DNA of 48,330 nucleotides from Saprospiraceae bacterium (lineage in GTDB: Bacteria > Bacteroidota > Bacteroidia > Chitinophagales > Saprospiraceae): NCBI GenBank assembly GCA_020631105.1, contig JAHDHW010000014.1, positions 1 to 48,330 of the forward strand. The letters run 5' to 3'. The notes below the pieces were generated by a model. The model ran no database searches. It had not been told where the DNA came from and saw only the letters and a list, made by a program, of their open reading frames with translations. The position numbers were made by a program, and so were the translations under genes. Position 1 is the stretch's first letter; each line of letters starts with the position of its first letter. This document shows, in pieces, positions 29,879-38,475 of the stretch.

Positions 29879-31210
29879 TTAATTACAGCCTAAGTCCGTT
29901 TGAGAAAAAGGATCATTATTCGGGAAGCAATTACCAGAAAGCACCGCTTCGGGAACATAGCGCTCAAGATTAGGATCGCGTAAAGCATTTCTTAAGAAAG
30001 TCAATAAATCCTCTTTTTCAAGTTCCGTAAGATTCAAAGGTTTGAAATTCGCAGAAATTTGTTCCACCGGCACATCAAAGTTCTCTGGTGTTGCCTCATT
30101 AAAATACTCCACGACCTCTTCGAGTGTTTCTTTACTAGAGCCATGAAAATAAAATGGCGCATCCCCCAGATTATACAATTGAGGCACTTTGAACTTATAC
30201 ATATCTTCAGCTTTCCCGGTAAAACCACCCCTTCCGAGGTTACGACTATCTTCCCGATCTGTATTGATCGCTCCGGTTTTGTACAGGTCATCTACTCCGA
30301 TTGCATAAAAATTATCATCATTAAGTGAAGTCCCCCGATGACAGGATGAACAGTTAGCTTTGTCAAAGAATAGGACAGCTCCTCTCTTTTCTTGTTCCGT
30401 CATCGCATATTTATCCCCACGTAACCAGTCCTGAAAAGGCGCCTGATTTGCGAGTAGAGTTCTTAGATAAGCCGAAATTGCAAAGCTGGCAGCAAGCGGA
30501 CTATAGCGTTCCTCCTCCGGCATATCTCCGAATGCGGCATCGAACATTGAAGTATACCCAAGATCATCCAACACCGTTTTGTTAATCACCATACGGTGCA
30601 GTGCCAGTCCTTCAATATTTTGCCCTTCCAGCCCTCGAAGTCCGAGATGGTTTATTTCGGATCCATCTTCTTCATTCCAATACGCTTCTGTTTCTTCATT
30701 TAAAAACTCGCTTCCGAAGCGGCCGTTCCAACTCGTATTTTTAACAAATCCTACATTCAAAACACTCAAGGGACGAAGGCCTTGTACATCTGGTTCGTCC
30801 TCCTCATAATTCCCGTCCATAAATCGTCCTTCGCCATTATCCCCAAAGCCTACTCCTCCATCGGCTATCCCCTGAATTCGGCCAGGGCGAAATCCGGCGG
30901 AAGGGATGTGACAACTTGCACAGCTATACGTTTCTCTCCCTGAAGGATGCATCGGAGCCAAAGCAAGACCTGTTTCATAAAATAACAGGTTGCCCAATTC
31001 GACCTTCTCGCTACTTAATGGATTATTAGGATCTTGAGGAATTGCTCCAAAATCATCTGATTCCGGAAGAATAAAATTCTCTTTACCACCGTGTTGATTG
31101 AGTAATCGGGTAAGTTCATAATCCTTTGGAGAAGATATATGTACCTGATCCTTGGTACAGGACCAGCAGAGTATCAATAGAAAGGTTGAAAGTGTAAAGA
31201 TTCGGCTCAT
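29879..31210 (-). CDS. Di-haem cytochrome c peroxidase family lipoprotein
   Basis: 443 residues in the CcpA/MauG-like family: a periplasmic di-haem protein that normally reduces H2O2 or oxidises a partner. Two haem-binding sites are visible, CASCH (about residue 95) and CSSCH (about residue 287). FYFHGSSKETLEEVVEYF matches the family's C-terminal dihaem domain (usually FMHNGSxxTLEEVVxxY). The N-terminus (ILCWSC) is a relaxed lipobox with Cys18 as lipid site, so it is probably anchored to a membrane. Acidic inserts and a 20-residue C-terminal tail with two Cys (NCFPNN and LGCN) exceed the core family. It has its own consensus promoter at 31251-31281. The physiological electron donor is unknown. 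Confidence 0.9.
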   Translation of the reverse strand: MSRIFTLSTFLLILCWSCTKDQVHISSPKDYELTRLLNQHGGKENFILPESDDFGAIPQDPNNPLSSEKVELGNLLFYETGLALAPMHPSGRETYSCASCHIPSAGFRPGRIQGIADGGVGFGDNGEGRFMDGNYEEDEPDVQGLRPLSVLNVGFVKNTSWNGRFGSEFLNEETEAYWNEEDGSEINHLGLRGLEGQNIEGLALHRMVINKTVLDDLGYTSMFDAAFGDMPEEERYSPLAASFAISAYLRTLLANQAPFQDWLRGDKYAMTEQEKRGAVLFFDKANCSSCHRGTSLNDDNFYAIGVDDLYKTGAINTDREDSRNLGRGGFTGKAEDMYKFKVPQLYNLGDAPFYFHGSSKETLEEVVEYFNEATPENFDVPVEQISANFKPLNLTELEKEDLLTFLRNALRDPNLERYVPEAVLSGNCFPNNDPFSQTDLGCN

Positions 31211-31250
31211 CTTTGTAATAGTTCATGGAATTCTGGGAAAACAATAATCA

Positions 31251-31281
31251 CAAAAGTACTCAATCTACCATATTTGGCAAA
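31251..31281 (-). promoter_or_regulatory. Consensus Bacteroidota promoter of the peroxidase gene
   Basis: Read on the minus strand: TTTG (31281-31278), 19-bp spacer, TACTTTTG (31258-31251). This exactly matches TTTG-N19-TAnnTTTG for the primary sigma factor. The predicted start of transcription is near 31244, giving a leader of about 34 nt. Confidence 0.8.
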
Positions 31282-31453
31282 TGACTTTTGTCAGTCTAAA
31301 TGATTATTTGTTTACGAAAGAACACAAAAAACGTTGTGTCATAAATAGAGGAGTGGTACAAATTTAACATATATACCTTGAGATGTAAATACTCTAAAGT
31401 GGGTATTTTATGCTGAGCGTACAACTTAGGGACTAAAAGGCAGTTTTCAGCCC

Positions 31454-31497
31454 AAAATAAAAAAGCTCAAGCCTCTCTGCAGAGGATTGAGCTTTTT
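31454..31497 (-). terminator. Rho-independent terminator of ssrA
   Basis: On the minus strand, AAAAAGCTCAA pairs with TTGAGCTTTTT, and inner arms CCTCT/AGAGG enclose a small loop; TTTTTATTTT follows. It begins directly at the CCA end of the tmRNA. Confidence 0.85.
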
Positions 31498-31875
31498 GGT
31501 GGAGCTGCCGGGAGTTGAACCCGGGTCCAGACAAAGCATCTGAGAGCTTTCTACATGCTTAGTTATCTATTTAATTTTCGAGAATCTGGAAGGACAGTTA
31601 ACACTCCTATGCAAATTCCTTATCCTCTTAAATTTCGCCTTGTAGTCGAGAAGGTCTACTCGGCTGAGCCTAAGGGTTGTGTTGATATGCGGCACGCTGT
31701 ATATTAGGCGTCAAGCGCACGGCACAATGGCTTCTAATTCCTAGAATTAGGCAGCCATGGCAAAATTACGATTGCCATGTAAAAAAGGTTCGAATACCGA
31801 TTTTAACGAGTTGAGTATTCTTAGCTCGGCATGCTTACTAACGGAAAATCTTTCCTGTCGATTCCAGTCAGCCCC
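31497..31875 (-). ncRNA. ssrA: tmRNA (transfer-messenger RNA)
   Basis: About 379 nt. The 5' end GGGGCUGACUGGAAUCGACA is a typical tmRNA start. The 3' end carries a T-arm with GGUUCAACUCC and finishes CAGCUCC-A-CCA; GGGGCUG pairs with CAGCUCC (one G-U) to form the acceptor stem. The tag reading frame lies at 31776-31747 and reads GGC AAU CGU AAU UUU GCC AUG GCU GCC UAA, i.e. GNRNFAMAA, with Gly as resume codon as in other Bacteroidota and an AMAA degron end. It rescues stalled ribosomes together with SmpB. The CCA is encoded. Confidence 0.95.
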
Positions 31876-32160
31876 GTATTTTTGAATGATGTAAACTTTG
31901 CAGATTTAGCATCATTATTTTTTAGGTCTTTTCCTAAAAATTAAAAGCTATTACTAAACTTGAAAGCTAGTGTGCTTTCTGGTGTATTAACTTTCGAACT
32001 CTATAACGCTATTAAGACGTAAAGAGTTCCAAAGGTAACGAAAAGTATAGATTAGTCGCTACTTAAGGATGGCTTATATAAATGATCAGTACCAAAACAA
32101 AAATCGCTCAATGCAATTGCACGAGCGACCAAATGAGAAATTCCAAAAAACTAAACAGAG

Positions 32161-32523
32161 CTATTCTATTAAAAGCTTCTTGTGTATTTTGACGCCATCA
32201 AGCGTCACTAGTTCAATAGTGTAGTCGCCAGAACGTAGAAGCCCTGTATTAAACTCATAGATCGTATTATCCGGCAGGTCTGCTACCCGATCAACCATCA
32301 TTAAGTCTTCTCCTCTATATAGATTGATCTCCATAACGGTCTCCGTTACCGGCTCAAAATCTACAAAGAGAAAGTGATTTTCGAAATCGTTGAAAAATAT
32401 TTTGTCTGTGGTATATCCTACATCGTTCGATGCTGGATTCGTTGGATTTGTATTATTAGCAAGAATAGAATTGCCTAGGAATAGGCATAAGAATAGCGCA
32501 AAAAATGGAATAGTTCTTTTCAT
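32161..32523 (-). CDS. Small secreted protein of unknown function
   Basis: 120 residues. The signal peptide (MKRTIPFFALFLCLFLGNSILA-N) is followed by a Thr/Asn-rich linker and one compact beta domain of about 80 residues ending GDYTIELVTLDGVKIHKKLLIE. That ending resembles the last strands of T9SS type A or DUF3244-type domains, but the PNP motif is absent. The domain might itself be a small Ig-like module. It is monocistronic; the 285 bp between its stop and ssrA hold no gene I can support. Confidence 0.75.
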   Translation of the reverse strand: MKRTIPFFALFLCLFLGNSILANNTNPTNPASNDVGYTTDKIFFNDFENHFLFVDFEPVTETVMEINLYRGEDLMMVDRVADLPDNTIYEFNTGLLRSGDYTIELVTLDGVKIHKKLLIE

Positions 32524-32722
32524 GGTTATGTGTGTATTAAACTGGTTATACTGTCTTAATCAGGGAGGATAAAATAGAGGGATAAAGTATGGAGGGAAAG
32601 GGAATGTGTTATGGTTGAAACACATCGGGAATAATTTCAATTACCATGCCAAGCGACCTATTGGCCTGATGCTTTAACTTAAAATACCAGAAAGATGGTA
32701 CCTTCTTTTGTCTCTTATACTA

Positions 32723-32750
32723 TTGATATCTCAATTTTGCATTATTTTTG
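32723..32750 (+). promoter_or_regulatory. Promoter in the 32524-32890 intergenic region
   Basis: TTG (32723-32725), 17-bp spacer, TATTTTTG (32743-32750), an exact TAnnTTTG. Transcription would start near 32757, giving a leader of about 134 nt before the gene at 32891. The rest of this 367-bp gap has no gene; it must also hold the promoter of the minus-strand gene at 32523, which I could not find. Confidence 0.55.
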
Positions 32751-32890
32751 CCTATCGTATAAGGTATAAAGGAGAAATAGCTTAAGTACATTTATCTCTG
32801 GCTACCTTTGACGACAAAACTATATTTAGAATAAACCAAAGAAAGTGATTAACACCAGATCACTCACCTAGCCAAATAACTATATAGAAT

Positions 32891-34093
32891 ATGAAAATCG
32901 GAATTATCCGCGAAGGAAAAGTACCGCCAGATTCAAGGGTACCACTGACACCAGAGCAATGTGCACAATTGATTAAAGAGCGGCAGCTCGATATCGTAGT
33001 TCAACCCGCTCAGGGACGATGTTTCCCAGACGAAGCTTATCGAACACTTAATATCCCCATGAGCGAGGACCTTAGTGATTGTGATGTACTAATGGGGGTC
33101 AAAGAGGTTCCGATTGAATTATTAATACCCAACAAGACCTATTTTTTCTTTTCTCATACCATTAAAGAACAAGCTTATAATCGAAAGCTCCTCCAGGCCA
33201 TTATTGAGAAGAATATTCGTCTTTTAGATTATGAAGTACTCAAAGATGAACGTGGAAGACGGCTTATTGCATTTGGAAAATTTGCGGGGATGGTCGGTGC
33301 ACATAATGGCATCATGACTTATGGGAGCCGTACAGGACTCTATTCGTTAGATCGGATGAAAGACTTCCATGATTATGCAGCAGCAGTTGAAGCTTACAAA
33401 TCCATGCAGCTTCCGCCACTAAGAATTGTTCTCACCGGCACAGGACGGGTTGGTCAAGGCGCAGCATTGGTATTGGATGATATGGGCATCAAAAAGGTTA
33501 GCCCTAAGGAATATTTAGAAAACAATTTTGAGTATCCGGTTTATACACAGTTGGTTTGCGAAGATTATGCAAGACGAAAAGACGGAACGCCTTTCGACAA
33601 GAAAACTTTTTATAATCACCCTAATTTATTCGAAAGTAGCTTTGAACCCTACTCCCTCATTAGTGACGTAATGATTAATGGTATTTATTGGGATAATCAT
33701 GCTCCGGCATTTTTCACCTTGGAAGACATGCGAGGAGATCAATTCAACATTCAGGTTATTGCAGATGTCACTTGTGATATTGCACCTGTAGCTTCCATTC
33801 CTTCTACCATTAAGGCCTCGACGATTGCTGATCCTGTCTTTGGGTTTAACCCGCATACAGAGTCAGAGGAGGAACCTTACCAGGAGGAAGTTATTGATAT
33901 GATGACTATTGACAACTTACCGAATGAATTACCTCGTGATGCTTCAAAATCCTTTGGAGAGCAATTTATCAGTAACATCCTGGATGAACTGCTGGCAACT
34001 GAAAGTCAGGTGATTGAAGGTGCTACGGTTACTGAAAATGGAAAACTGGGCTTGCATTTTGGCTATCTGGAGAATTACCTTAAGGGGGAATAA
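32891..34093 (+). CDS. NAD-dependent saccharopine/alanine dehydrogenase family enzyme
   Basis: 400 residues. The N-terminal AlaDH/PNT-type domain starts MKIGIIREGKVPPDSRVPLTP, where R and P-L-T-P are family hallmarks. A GKFAGMVGAHNG segment is typical of LYS1-like saccharopine dehydrogenases. The NAD-binding Rossmann motif is GTGRVGQGAA (about residues 182-191). The C-terminal domain has IADVTCDIAPVASIPST. The likely reaction is reversible NAD-dependent oxidative cleavage of saccharopine (lysine forming) or a related amino-acid dehydrogenation. The LYS1-like motif favours saccharopine, but alanine dehydrogenase is not excluded. It is cytosolic, has its own promoter, and ends at a strong terminator shared with purC. 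Confidence 0.82.
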   Translation: MKIGIIREGKVPPDSRVPLTPEQCAQLIKERQLDIVVQPAQGRCFPDEAYRTLNIPMSEDLSDCDVLMGVKEVPIELLIPNKTYFFFSHTIKEQAYNRKLLQAIIEKNIRLLDYEVLKDERGRRLIAFGKFAGMVGAHNGIMTYGSRTGLYSLDRMKDFHDYAAAVEAYKSMQLPPLRIVLTGTGRVGQGAALVLDDMGIKKVSPKEYLENNFEYPVYTQLVCEDYARRKDGTPFDKKTFYNHPNLFESSFEPYSLISDVMINGIYWDNHAPAFFTLEDMRGDQFNIQVIADVTCDIAPVASIPSTIKASTIADPVFGFNPHTESEEEPYQEEVIDMMTIDNLPNELPRDASKSFGEQFISNILDELLATESQVIEGATVTENGKLGLHFGYLENYLKGE

Positions 34094-34124
34094 CTGAGTA
34101 GCTCCGTATATTCATAGATAAAAC

Positions 34125-34160
34125 AAAACCCGGGCCTTCAGAGTGGAAAGCCCGGGTTTT
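34125..34160. terminator. Bidirectional terminator between convergent genes
   Basis: AAAACCCGGGC and GCCCGGGTTTT form an 11-bp stem with A/T tracts on both sides, so it can serve both the 32891 gene (plus) and purC (minus). Confidence 0.85.
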
Positions 34161-34184
34161 ATTTTATCCATGATTCTTTTCTTT

Positions 34185-35138
34185 TTATTCGCCGACTAAA
34201 TAAGCTTTGATCCCACGCTCTACTCGGTCCACAATCCCCAGGTTATCGCCTTTTTCAAAGGCTTTCCCGGTAATGTGCTCGTAAAGCTCAATGTAACGAT
34301 CCGTGACCTCCTCTACAAAACTGTCTGGCATCTCCGGCATCAACTGACCTTCCAGGCCCTGAAAACCATTCGCCATCAGCCATTCCCGCACAAATTCCTT
34401 GGATAACTGCTTTTGAGCTTCTCCGCGCTCTTGACGCGCTTCGTAGCCTTCTTTATAAAAGTACCGGGAGCTGTCCGGTGTATGGATCTCATCAATCAAA
34501 TAAATCTGGCCATCTTTTTTACCAAACTCATACTTCGTATCTACCAGGATCAATCCCCGCTCCGCAGCCATCCTCGTTCCTCGTTGAAAAAGTGCTCGGG
34601 TAAAAGCTTCTAACTGCACATAATCCTCTTCAGAGACAATCTCTTGTGCAATGATATCTGCTCTCGAAATATCTTCATCATGACCTTCTTCCGCTTTTGT
34701 AGCCGGAGTAATGATGGGCTCCGGAAAACGATCATTCTGCCGCATCCCTTCTGGCATCTCCACTCCACAAAGCATCCGCTCTCCAGACTTATAGGTCCGC
34801 CAGGCATGTCCTGCTAAATATCCACGTATGACCATCTCTACTTTAAATGGCTCACATGCAACACCCACCGCTACATTTGGATCAGGCGTCGCAACTAACC
34901 AATTCGGAGTAATATCCCGGGTGGCATTCAAAAAATGCGTAGCAATTTGATTCAACACTTGCCCTTTATACGGAATAGGTCGTGGCAATACATGGTCAAA
35001 AGCAGATATACGATCCGAAGCAACCATTACTAATTGATCGTTGACGGTATATACATCCCGTACTTTTCCTCGATAAAAATTAGTCTGACCTTCAAATTCG
35101 TAGTTGGTCTTATTAATAGCTAAGCTTTCCAGTGACAT
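34185..35138 (-). CDS. purC: Phosphoribosylaminoimidazole-succinocarboxamide synthase
   Basis: SAICAR synthetase of de novo purine synthesis: ATP-dependent joining of CAIR and aspartate. 317 residues, the longer form found in Bacteroidota. Motifs are YRGKVRDVY (ATP-binding start), [35 protein letters not shown] and [13 protein letters not shown]. The frame is open to an ATG at 35192, but a -7 box at 35165-35158 lies inside that extension and the 18 extra residues resemble nothing in the family. I therefore start at the ATG at 35138 ([15 protein letters not shown]). No other purine gene is nearby. Confidence 0.95.
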   Translation of the reverse strand: MSLESLAINKTNYEFEGQTNFYRGKVRDVYTVNDQLVMVASDRISAFDHVLPRPIPYKGQVLNQIATHFLNATRDITPNWLVATPDPNVAVGVACEPFKVEMVIRGYLAGHAWRTYKSGERMLCGVEMPEGMRQNDRFPEPIITPATKAEEGHDEDISRADIIAQEIVSEEDYVQLEAFTRALFQRGTRMAAERGLILVDTKYEFGKKDGQIYLIDEIHTPDSSRYFYKEGYEARQERGEAQKQLSKEFVREWLMANGFQGLEGQLMPEMPDSFVEEVTDRYIELYEHITGKAFEKGDNLGIVDRVERGIKAYLVGE

Positions 35139-35157
35139 GCGAGTAAGTTTGTTTTGG

Positions 35158-35165
35158 CAAATATA
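35158..35165 (-). promoter_or_regulatory. -7 box of purC
   Basis: TATATTTG on the minus strand, an exact TAnnTTTG. The nearest TTG is 24 bp upstream, slightly too far. Predicted start near 35151, 13 nt before the purC ATG. It decides the purC start. Confidence 0.5.
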
Positions 35166-35198
35166 AAAAAGTGCGGTCGAAGAATAAGACAATACTTA

Positions 35199-35206
35199 TA
35201 CTTTTG
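35199..35206 (+). promoter_or_regulatory. -7 box for the 35275 lipoprotein
   Basis: TACTTTTG, an exact TAnnTTTG, 69 bp before the ATG. No TTG element is seen at the right distance, so the call rests on the -7 box alone. Confidence 0.35.
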
Positions 35207-35274
35207 CACACAGTATAAATAAAATACACCTATGAACTCCGGTTTTTATTTGCTCCGTTTTTTATCTTTAGTCT

Positions 35275-35994
35275 ATGAAACCAACCTACGCCCTCCTTTT
35301 ACTAGGATTCGTGCTGCTTCTATTTAGTTGTCAATTTAATAGAGATAAAGAATTTCAGGTATTCTTTGAGGGATTCCAACAAAAGGTAAAAGAGGAACCT
35401 TTGATGCGTGCTTTCATTGAGAAACAATTGGCATTTGATAGTATCCTGATTGTTTTTAACCACAAGGATGTCGATAGTTTATTACGATATGCCAATGAAC
35501 GTTTAAATGAACTTGAACTATACCCCAACGAACGACTGAGTCCAGATCTCTATTCCTATTCTCAAAATACTGGAGACTTTTTGAAATTGATGGTCAAACA
35601 TATCGGAGTAGATCAAGTACATCATACGGATCCGTCTTTTTATAATCCACAAGCTCGACTTAATTATTTATTGGAACAGGGTACGCTGACAGAATGGGCA
35701 ACAGCTTTACAAGGGGTGACAGAAAACTACAATACTGCTACTCAAATACTCCAACAAGCGGATACATTACAATCCAGATTAGCCGAGCAGCAAGGCTTGA
35801 ACGTTTATAAAATCTTATCCTCAATTGACCTCAAAAAAATCACTTCCTCAGCTACTTCAGCTCAGAAAGTGGCTTTAGAAGATAAACTCCAGCAAGCAAA
35901 GCTTGCTTCCAAATCTTTTATAGGATTAGCAAATAGTTTGGGATACGAAAGCAGAGAGGCCCTTGCACGACAATCTGCCTCTCCTTCGGAATAA
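35275..35994 (+). CDS. Hypothetical lipoprotein, helical
   Basis: 239 residues. Lipobox LLFSC with Cys19 after a hydrophobic stretch (YALLLLGFVLLL). The rest is mainly predicted amphipathic helix with heptad-like stretches (e.g. LEDKLQQAKLASKSFIGLAN), rich in Gln and Leu. I do not recognise a family. It is divergent from purC (136 bp between starts) and convergent with the Nudix-like gene (50 bp between ends). Confidence 0.75.
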   Translation: MKPTYALLLLGFVLLLFSCQFNRDKEFQVFFEGFQQKVKEEPLMRAFIEKQLAFDSILIVFNHKDVDSLLRYANERLNELELYPNERLSPDLYSYSQNTGDFLKLMVKHIGVDQVHHTDPSFYNPQARLNYLLEQGTLTEWATALQGVTENYNTATQILQQADTLQSRLAEQQGLNVYKILSSIDLKKITSSATSAQKVALEDKLQQAKLASKSFIGLANSLGYESREALARQSASPSE

Positions 35995-36044
35995 GCCCGA
36001 AGAATCGGAAAATCACCTAATCATCTGGATGGAGAGAAATCTGT

Positions 36045-36476
36045 TTAAATGTACTTCGCTTGATTGCGGTCCGTCAATACATCCTTCAACTCTTTCAACA
36101 TTGTATACTCATGTGGTAATACTTTTTTGAAAGCTTCTTTGACCGCGAAGAAAGTACCTTGCTCCAATTCAGGAATTCGTTGTTTGATTTGATCTTTGAC
36201 GATACGTACATCTTGCTTGATCATCGCACGTACAGAAGGGATTTCATGCCAATCACATTCGATTGCAAGTCCACGGAGTGTATCTTCGCCATCTTCGATT
36301 GGATCGAGGTGAATCATTCGTTCTGCTGCCCTAAGGTGGTCAGCATGATTAACTGGTAAATTCCCTTGAGGGATTTGCCAATTTTTATTTTTATCATCTC
36401 CTTGTACCAAGAAGATTTCTAAACCTTTTTGATTAATCCGATAAATGACTAACCTAGCACTATCAAGAACACTCAT
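36045..36476 (-). CDS. Nudix-fold protein lacking the Nudix box
   Basis: 143 residues. The N-terminus SARLVIYRINQKGLEIFLVQ followed by NWQIPQGNLP looks like the first half of a Nudix domain (substrate strand, then W-x-x-P-x-G). The expected GX5EX7REUXEEXGU metal-binding helix is missing: after PQGNLP comes HADHLRAAERMIHL with no REXXEE. It is therefore probably a non-hydrolytic relative, perhaps a sensor or a structural protein; ligand unknown. The C-terminal half is helical, with LPHEYTMLKELKDVL. A frame at 36463-36705 overlapping its start is not supported as a gene. Confidence 0.7.
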   Translation of the reverse strand: MSVLDSARLVIYRINQKGLEIFLVQGDDKNKNWQIPQGNLPVNHADHLRAAERMIHLDPIEDGEDTLRGLAIECDWHEIPSVRAMIKQDVRIVKDQIKQRIPELEQGTFFAVKEAFKKVLPHEYTMLKELKDVLTDRNQAKYI

Positions 36477-36702
36477 TATCTGCTGTTTTAATGAGGGGAA
36501 ATGACTCCCATTTTGTGATAAACAGTATTTCAGGGGAAATGTTCTGGGTTAAAACTTTGTTTTGCTGATTTCCAACCTGCAAATTGTAAGTTTCTTTTAC
36601 ACACCGATTTAAAATCCCCAAAGGGCTATATTTTATATCGGAATTATCGGTTAAGGTTAAATGGTATGCCTTTATACTTATTAATAGCATAAAAGGATGC
36701 AA

Positions 36703-36737
36703 CAAAAATAGTAAATGCCACCGTTTAGCGGTACAAA
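36703..36737 (-). promoter_or_regulatory. Promoter for the Nudix-like gene
   Basis: On the minus strand, TTTG (36737-36734), 23-bp spacer, TATTTTTG (36710-36703). The spacer is at the long end of the range and contains a small inverted repeat, ACCG-n5-CGGT. The leader would be about 220 nt. Confidence 0.4.
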
Positions 36738-36749
36738 ACTTAACTTTTT

Positions 36750-37205
36750 TTACATCTTATAAATCTTGCGTTTGCTACCGTCTTTTTTCTTAGGTAGTGC
36801 CTCTACCCCATTATCTTGTTGAGGATCAATATGTTGCGGTGGAAAAGCAGGCATCATTCCAAAGTTATCGAACAACTTACCGAATTGATCCCAATCACTT
36901 TGGTCCATCTGAGATAGTTGTTCCTGCATTTGTTCAAAAAGCCCTTCAAAGGTTTTTGAGTCCAAAGGCTGCATTCCATCTTGTTCGAAATCGCCGAATA
37001 TATCTCCAAAATCCTGGACCATCAGTGTATCAAAAAATAATTGAAAGCCCATGCTATCCGGATTCATTGCGCCGAATTGCTGGAACATTTCCTGCTGCAT
37101 CCGCTCCATTTCTTTAAAGAGCTGGTCAAATTCATTCTGCTGTTGTGCATTAAGACTGAGATTTATGCTAAAACACAAGATCAAAATTGGAATTATCTTT
37201 TTCAT
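36750..37205 (-). CDS. Small secreted Gln/Met/Asp-rich protein
   Basis: 151 residues when started at the ATG at 37205, which directly gives a signal peptide (MKKIIPILILCFSINLSLNAQ). A start 7 codons earlier (37226) would only add polar residues before it. The mature part is acidic and rich in Q, M, F and D (KEMERMQQEMFQQFGAMNPD), with LFEQMQEQL helices, and ends basic (KKKDGSKRKIYKM). No family recognised. It is 42 bp downstream of the SH3b lipoprotein gene on the same strand, probably co-transcribed. Confidence 0.7.
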   Translation of the reverse strand: MKKIIPILILCFSINLSLNAQQQNEFDQLFKEMERMQQEMFQQFGAMNPDSMGFQLFFDTLMVQDFGDIFGDFEQDGMQPLDSKTFEGLFEQMQEQLSQMDQSDWDQFGKLFDNFGMMPAFPPQHIDPQQDNGVEALPKKKDGSKRKIYKM

Positions 37206-37247
37206 TTTTGTGTATTTATCGGACAATAATTTATTCTAAGAGTATAC

Positions 37248-38381
37248 CTACTGTCCGGTTCTTTTATTTACTTCGATTCCATTTGCGGATGGATTCTCAA
37301 ACTGTTTTCTACGCGTTTCCAGCGCCACTTTATCGTCTTCAGTTAGGACACTCAAATCTCCCGATATTATAGCGTCCAACTCCTCTAAAATCTTATCTTT
37401 TGATTCCCAGTACCCGTTGCTCTTACGGGTGATATCCTCTAATACTTCATCTTTTACTCGCAGAGTTTCATCTAAGAAAACGGGGCTTCGTTTTAAGTTT
37501 TGGTCGGCTACCTTGAGGATTTGTAGATGTTTACCTTGTCCAAGTAAGCTTTGGCCTCCGTAATCCCAGGTTTGTAAAAACCAGGCCGGGAAAAAGTATT
37601 CAATACTATCAACAGCGTGTACTTGTAACATCAAATCAATATAATCATCATCTTCCTTGCCGCTGGTCTTACGAGCGAGCTCCTGAAATTTCTTATAATT
37701 TTGAAACAGGTAATAAATAGTTCCTTCTGCTACGAGTGCTGTTTCATAACCCGGTAGCCCTTCTTCTATCCAGAACAAATCCGGAAGCTTTTCATAATCT
37801 AAAGAGAGTACATCGATCTTGTCTTCCAGGACAGCAGACATGGTATCGCGCAATCCCTCTCCTTGTTGAAAGAGCGTAGCGAAGTCATTACTGGTTTTCG
37901 CATTATTATAAGCATCCCGGTAGTCTTTAATCCGGTTAAATAATCCTTGTCCGAAGAAGCTTTTTAAACGGAGCTCCAGCAGTTGCTCCGAAAGCGCGTT
38001 AGCAGCGTTAGGGTCAAAGCTTAATCCACCAGCGAATACCCATCCTTCCTGATTGTCTTTTGTACGTACCTTCACCCATGGCTCATCATACCAAATTCCA
38101 CGGAGCTTAATTCTGGTAGTAAAATCACTAACCTCTCCTGTTTCTTCGACTACATCTCCCTGGTTAAGCATGCCAATCTCCTTTCCCTTTTCACCTGGTA
38201 TGTCTCTTAATCTCAGGTGATCCAGACCAACAGTAAATGAAAGTGGTTTTTCATCTACTACCGTAACATTATCCACTGGGTCCTGGGTGATAGCAGTATC
38301 ATCGTTACCATTATCTGTGACTTCCGTTCCACAGGAAAAAAGCGCTAATAGGCTTAAAGAAAGAAAAAAGTAAATTCTCAT
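37248..38381 (-). CDS. SH3b-domain lipoprotein
   Basis: 377 residues from the ATG at 38381. This start gives MRIYFFLSLSLLALFSC, a lipobox with Cys17. The frame is open to an ATG at 38447, but those 22 codons overlap the rpoD terminator and would spoil the signal peptide. Residues about 50-125 form a bacterial SH3-like domain (HLRLRDIPGEKGKEIGML, then PWVKVRTKDNQEGWVFAGGL). The remaining 250 residues are mostly helical with no recognised family. SH3b domains often bind peptidoglycan or peptides, so it may act at the cell wall; this is inference. Confidence 0.85.
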   Translation of the reverse strand: MRIYFFLSLSLLALFSCGTEVTDNGNDDTAITQDPVDNVTVVDEKPLSFTVGLDHLRLRDIPGEKGKEIGMLNQGDVVEETGEVSDFTTRIKLRGIWYDEPWVKVRTKDNQEGWVFAGGLSFDPNAANALSEQLLELRLKSFFGQGLFNRIKDYRDAYNNAKTSNDFATLFQQGEGLRDTMSAVLEDKIDVLSLDYEKLPDLFWIEEGLPGYETALVAEGTIYYLFQNYKKFQELARKTSGKEDDDYIDLMLQVHAVDSIEYFFPAWFLQTWDYGGQSLLGQGKHLQILKVADQNLKRSPVFLDETLRVKDEVLEDITRKSNGYWESKDKILEELDAIISGDLSVLTEDDKVALETRRKQFENPSANGIEVNKRTGQ

Positions 38382-38408
38382 GATTATCGATTTGGAAGCG
38401 AAATTAAC

Positions 38409-38444
38409 GAAAAAAGCCCGTCTCCAGTAGGAAACGAGCTTTTT
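38409..38444 (-). terminator. Rho-independent terminator of rpoD
   Basis: On the minus strand, AAAGCTCGTTTCC pairs over 13 bp (two G-U) with GGAGACGGGCTTT around the loop TACT, followed by TTT. It lies 32 bp after the rpoD stop and argues against the upstream start of the SH3b lipoprotein. Confidence 0.85.
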
Positions 38445-38475
38445 CAATATTTCTTTTATTGAGCACTGAGGTATC

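Noticed and set aside
31900-31935. TAAATCTG-like box as the ssrA promoter
   Set aside because: One mismatch, no -33 element and about 25 nt from the mature 5' end; not convincing.
36463-36705. 80-codon minus-strand frame overlapping the Nudix-like start
   Set aside because: Overlaps the real start in another frame, begins within the promoter candidate and has no recognisable feature.
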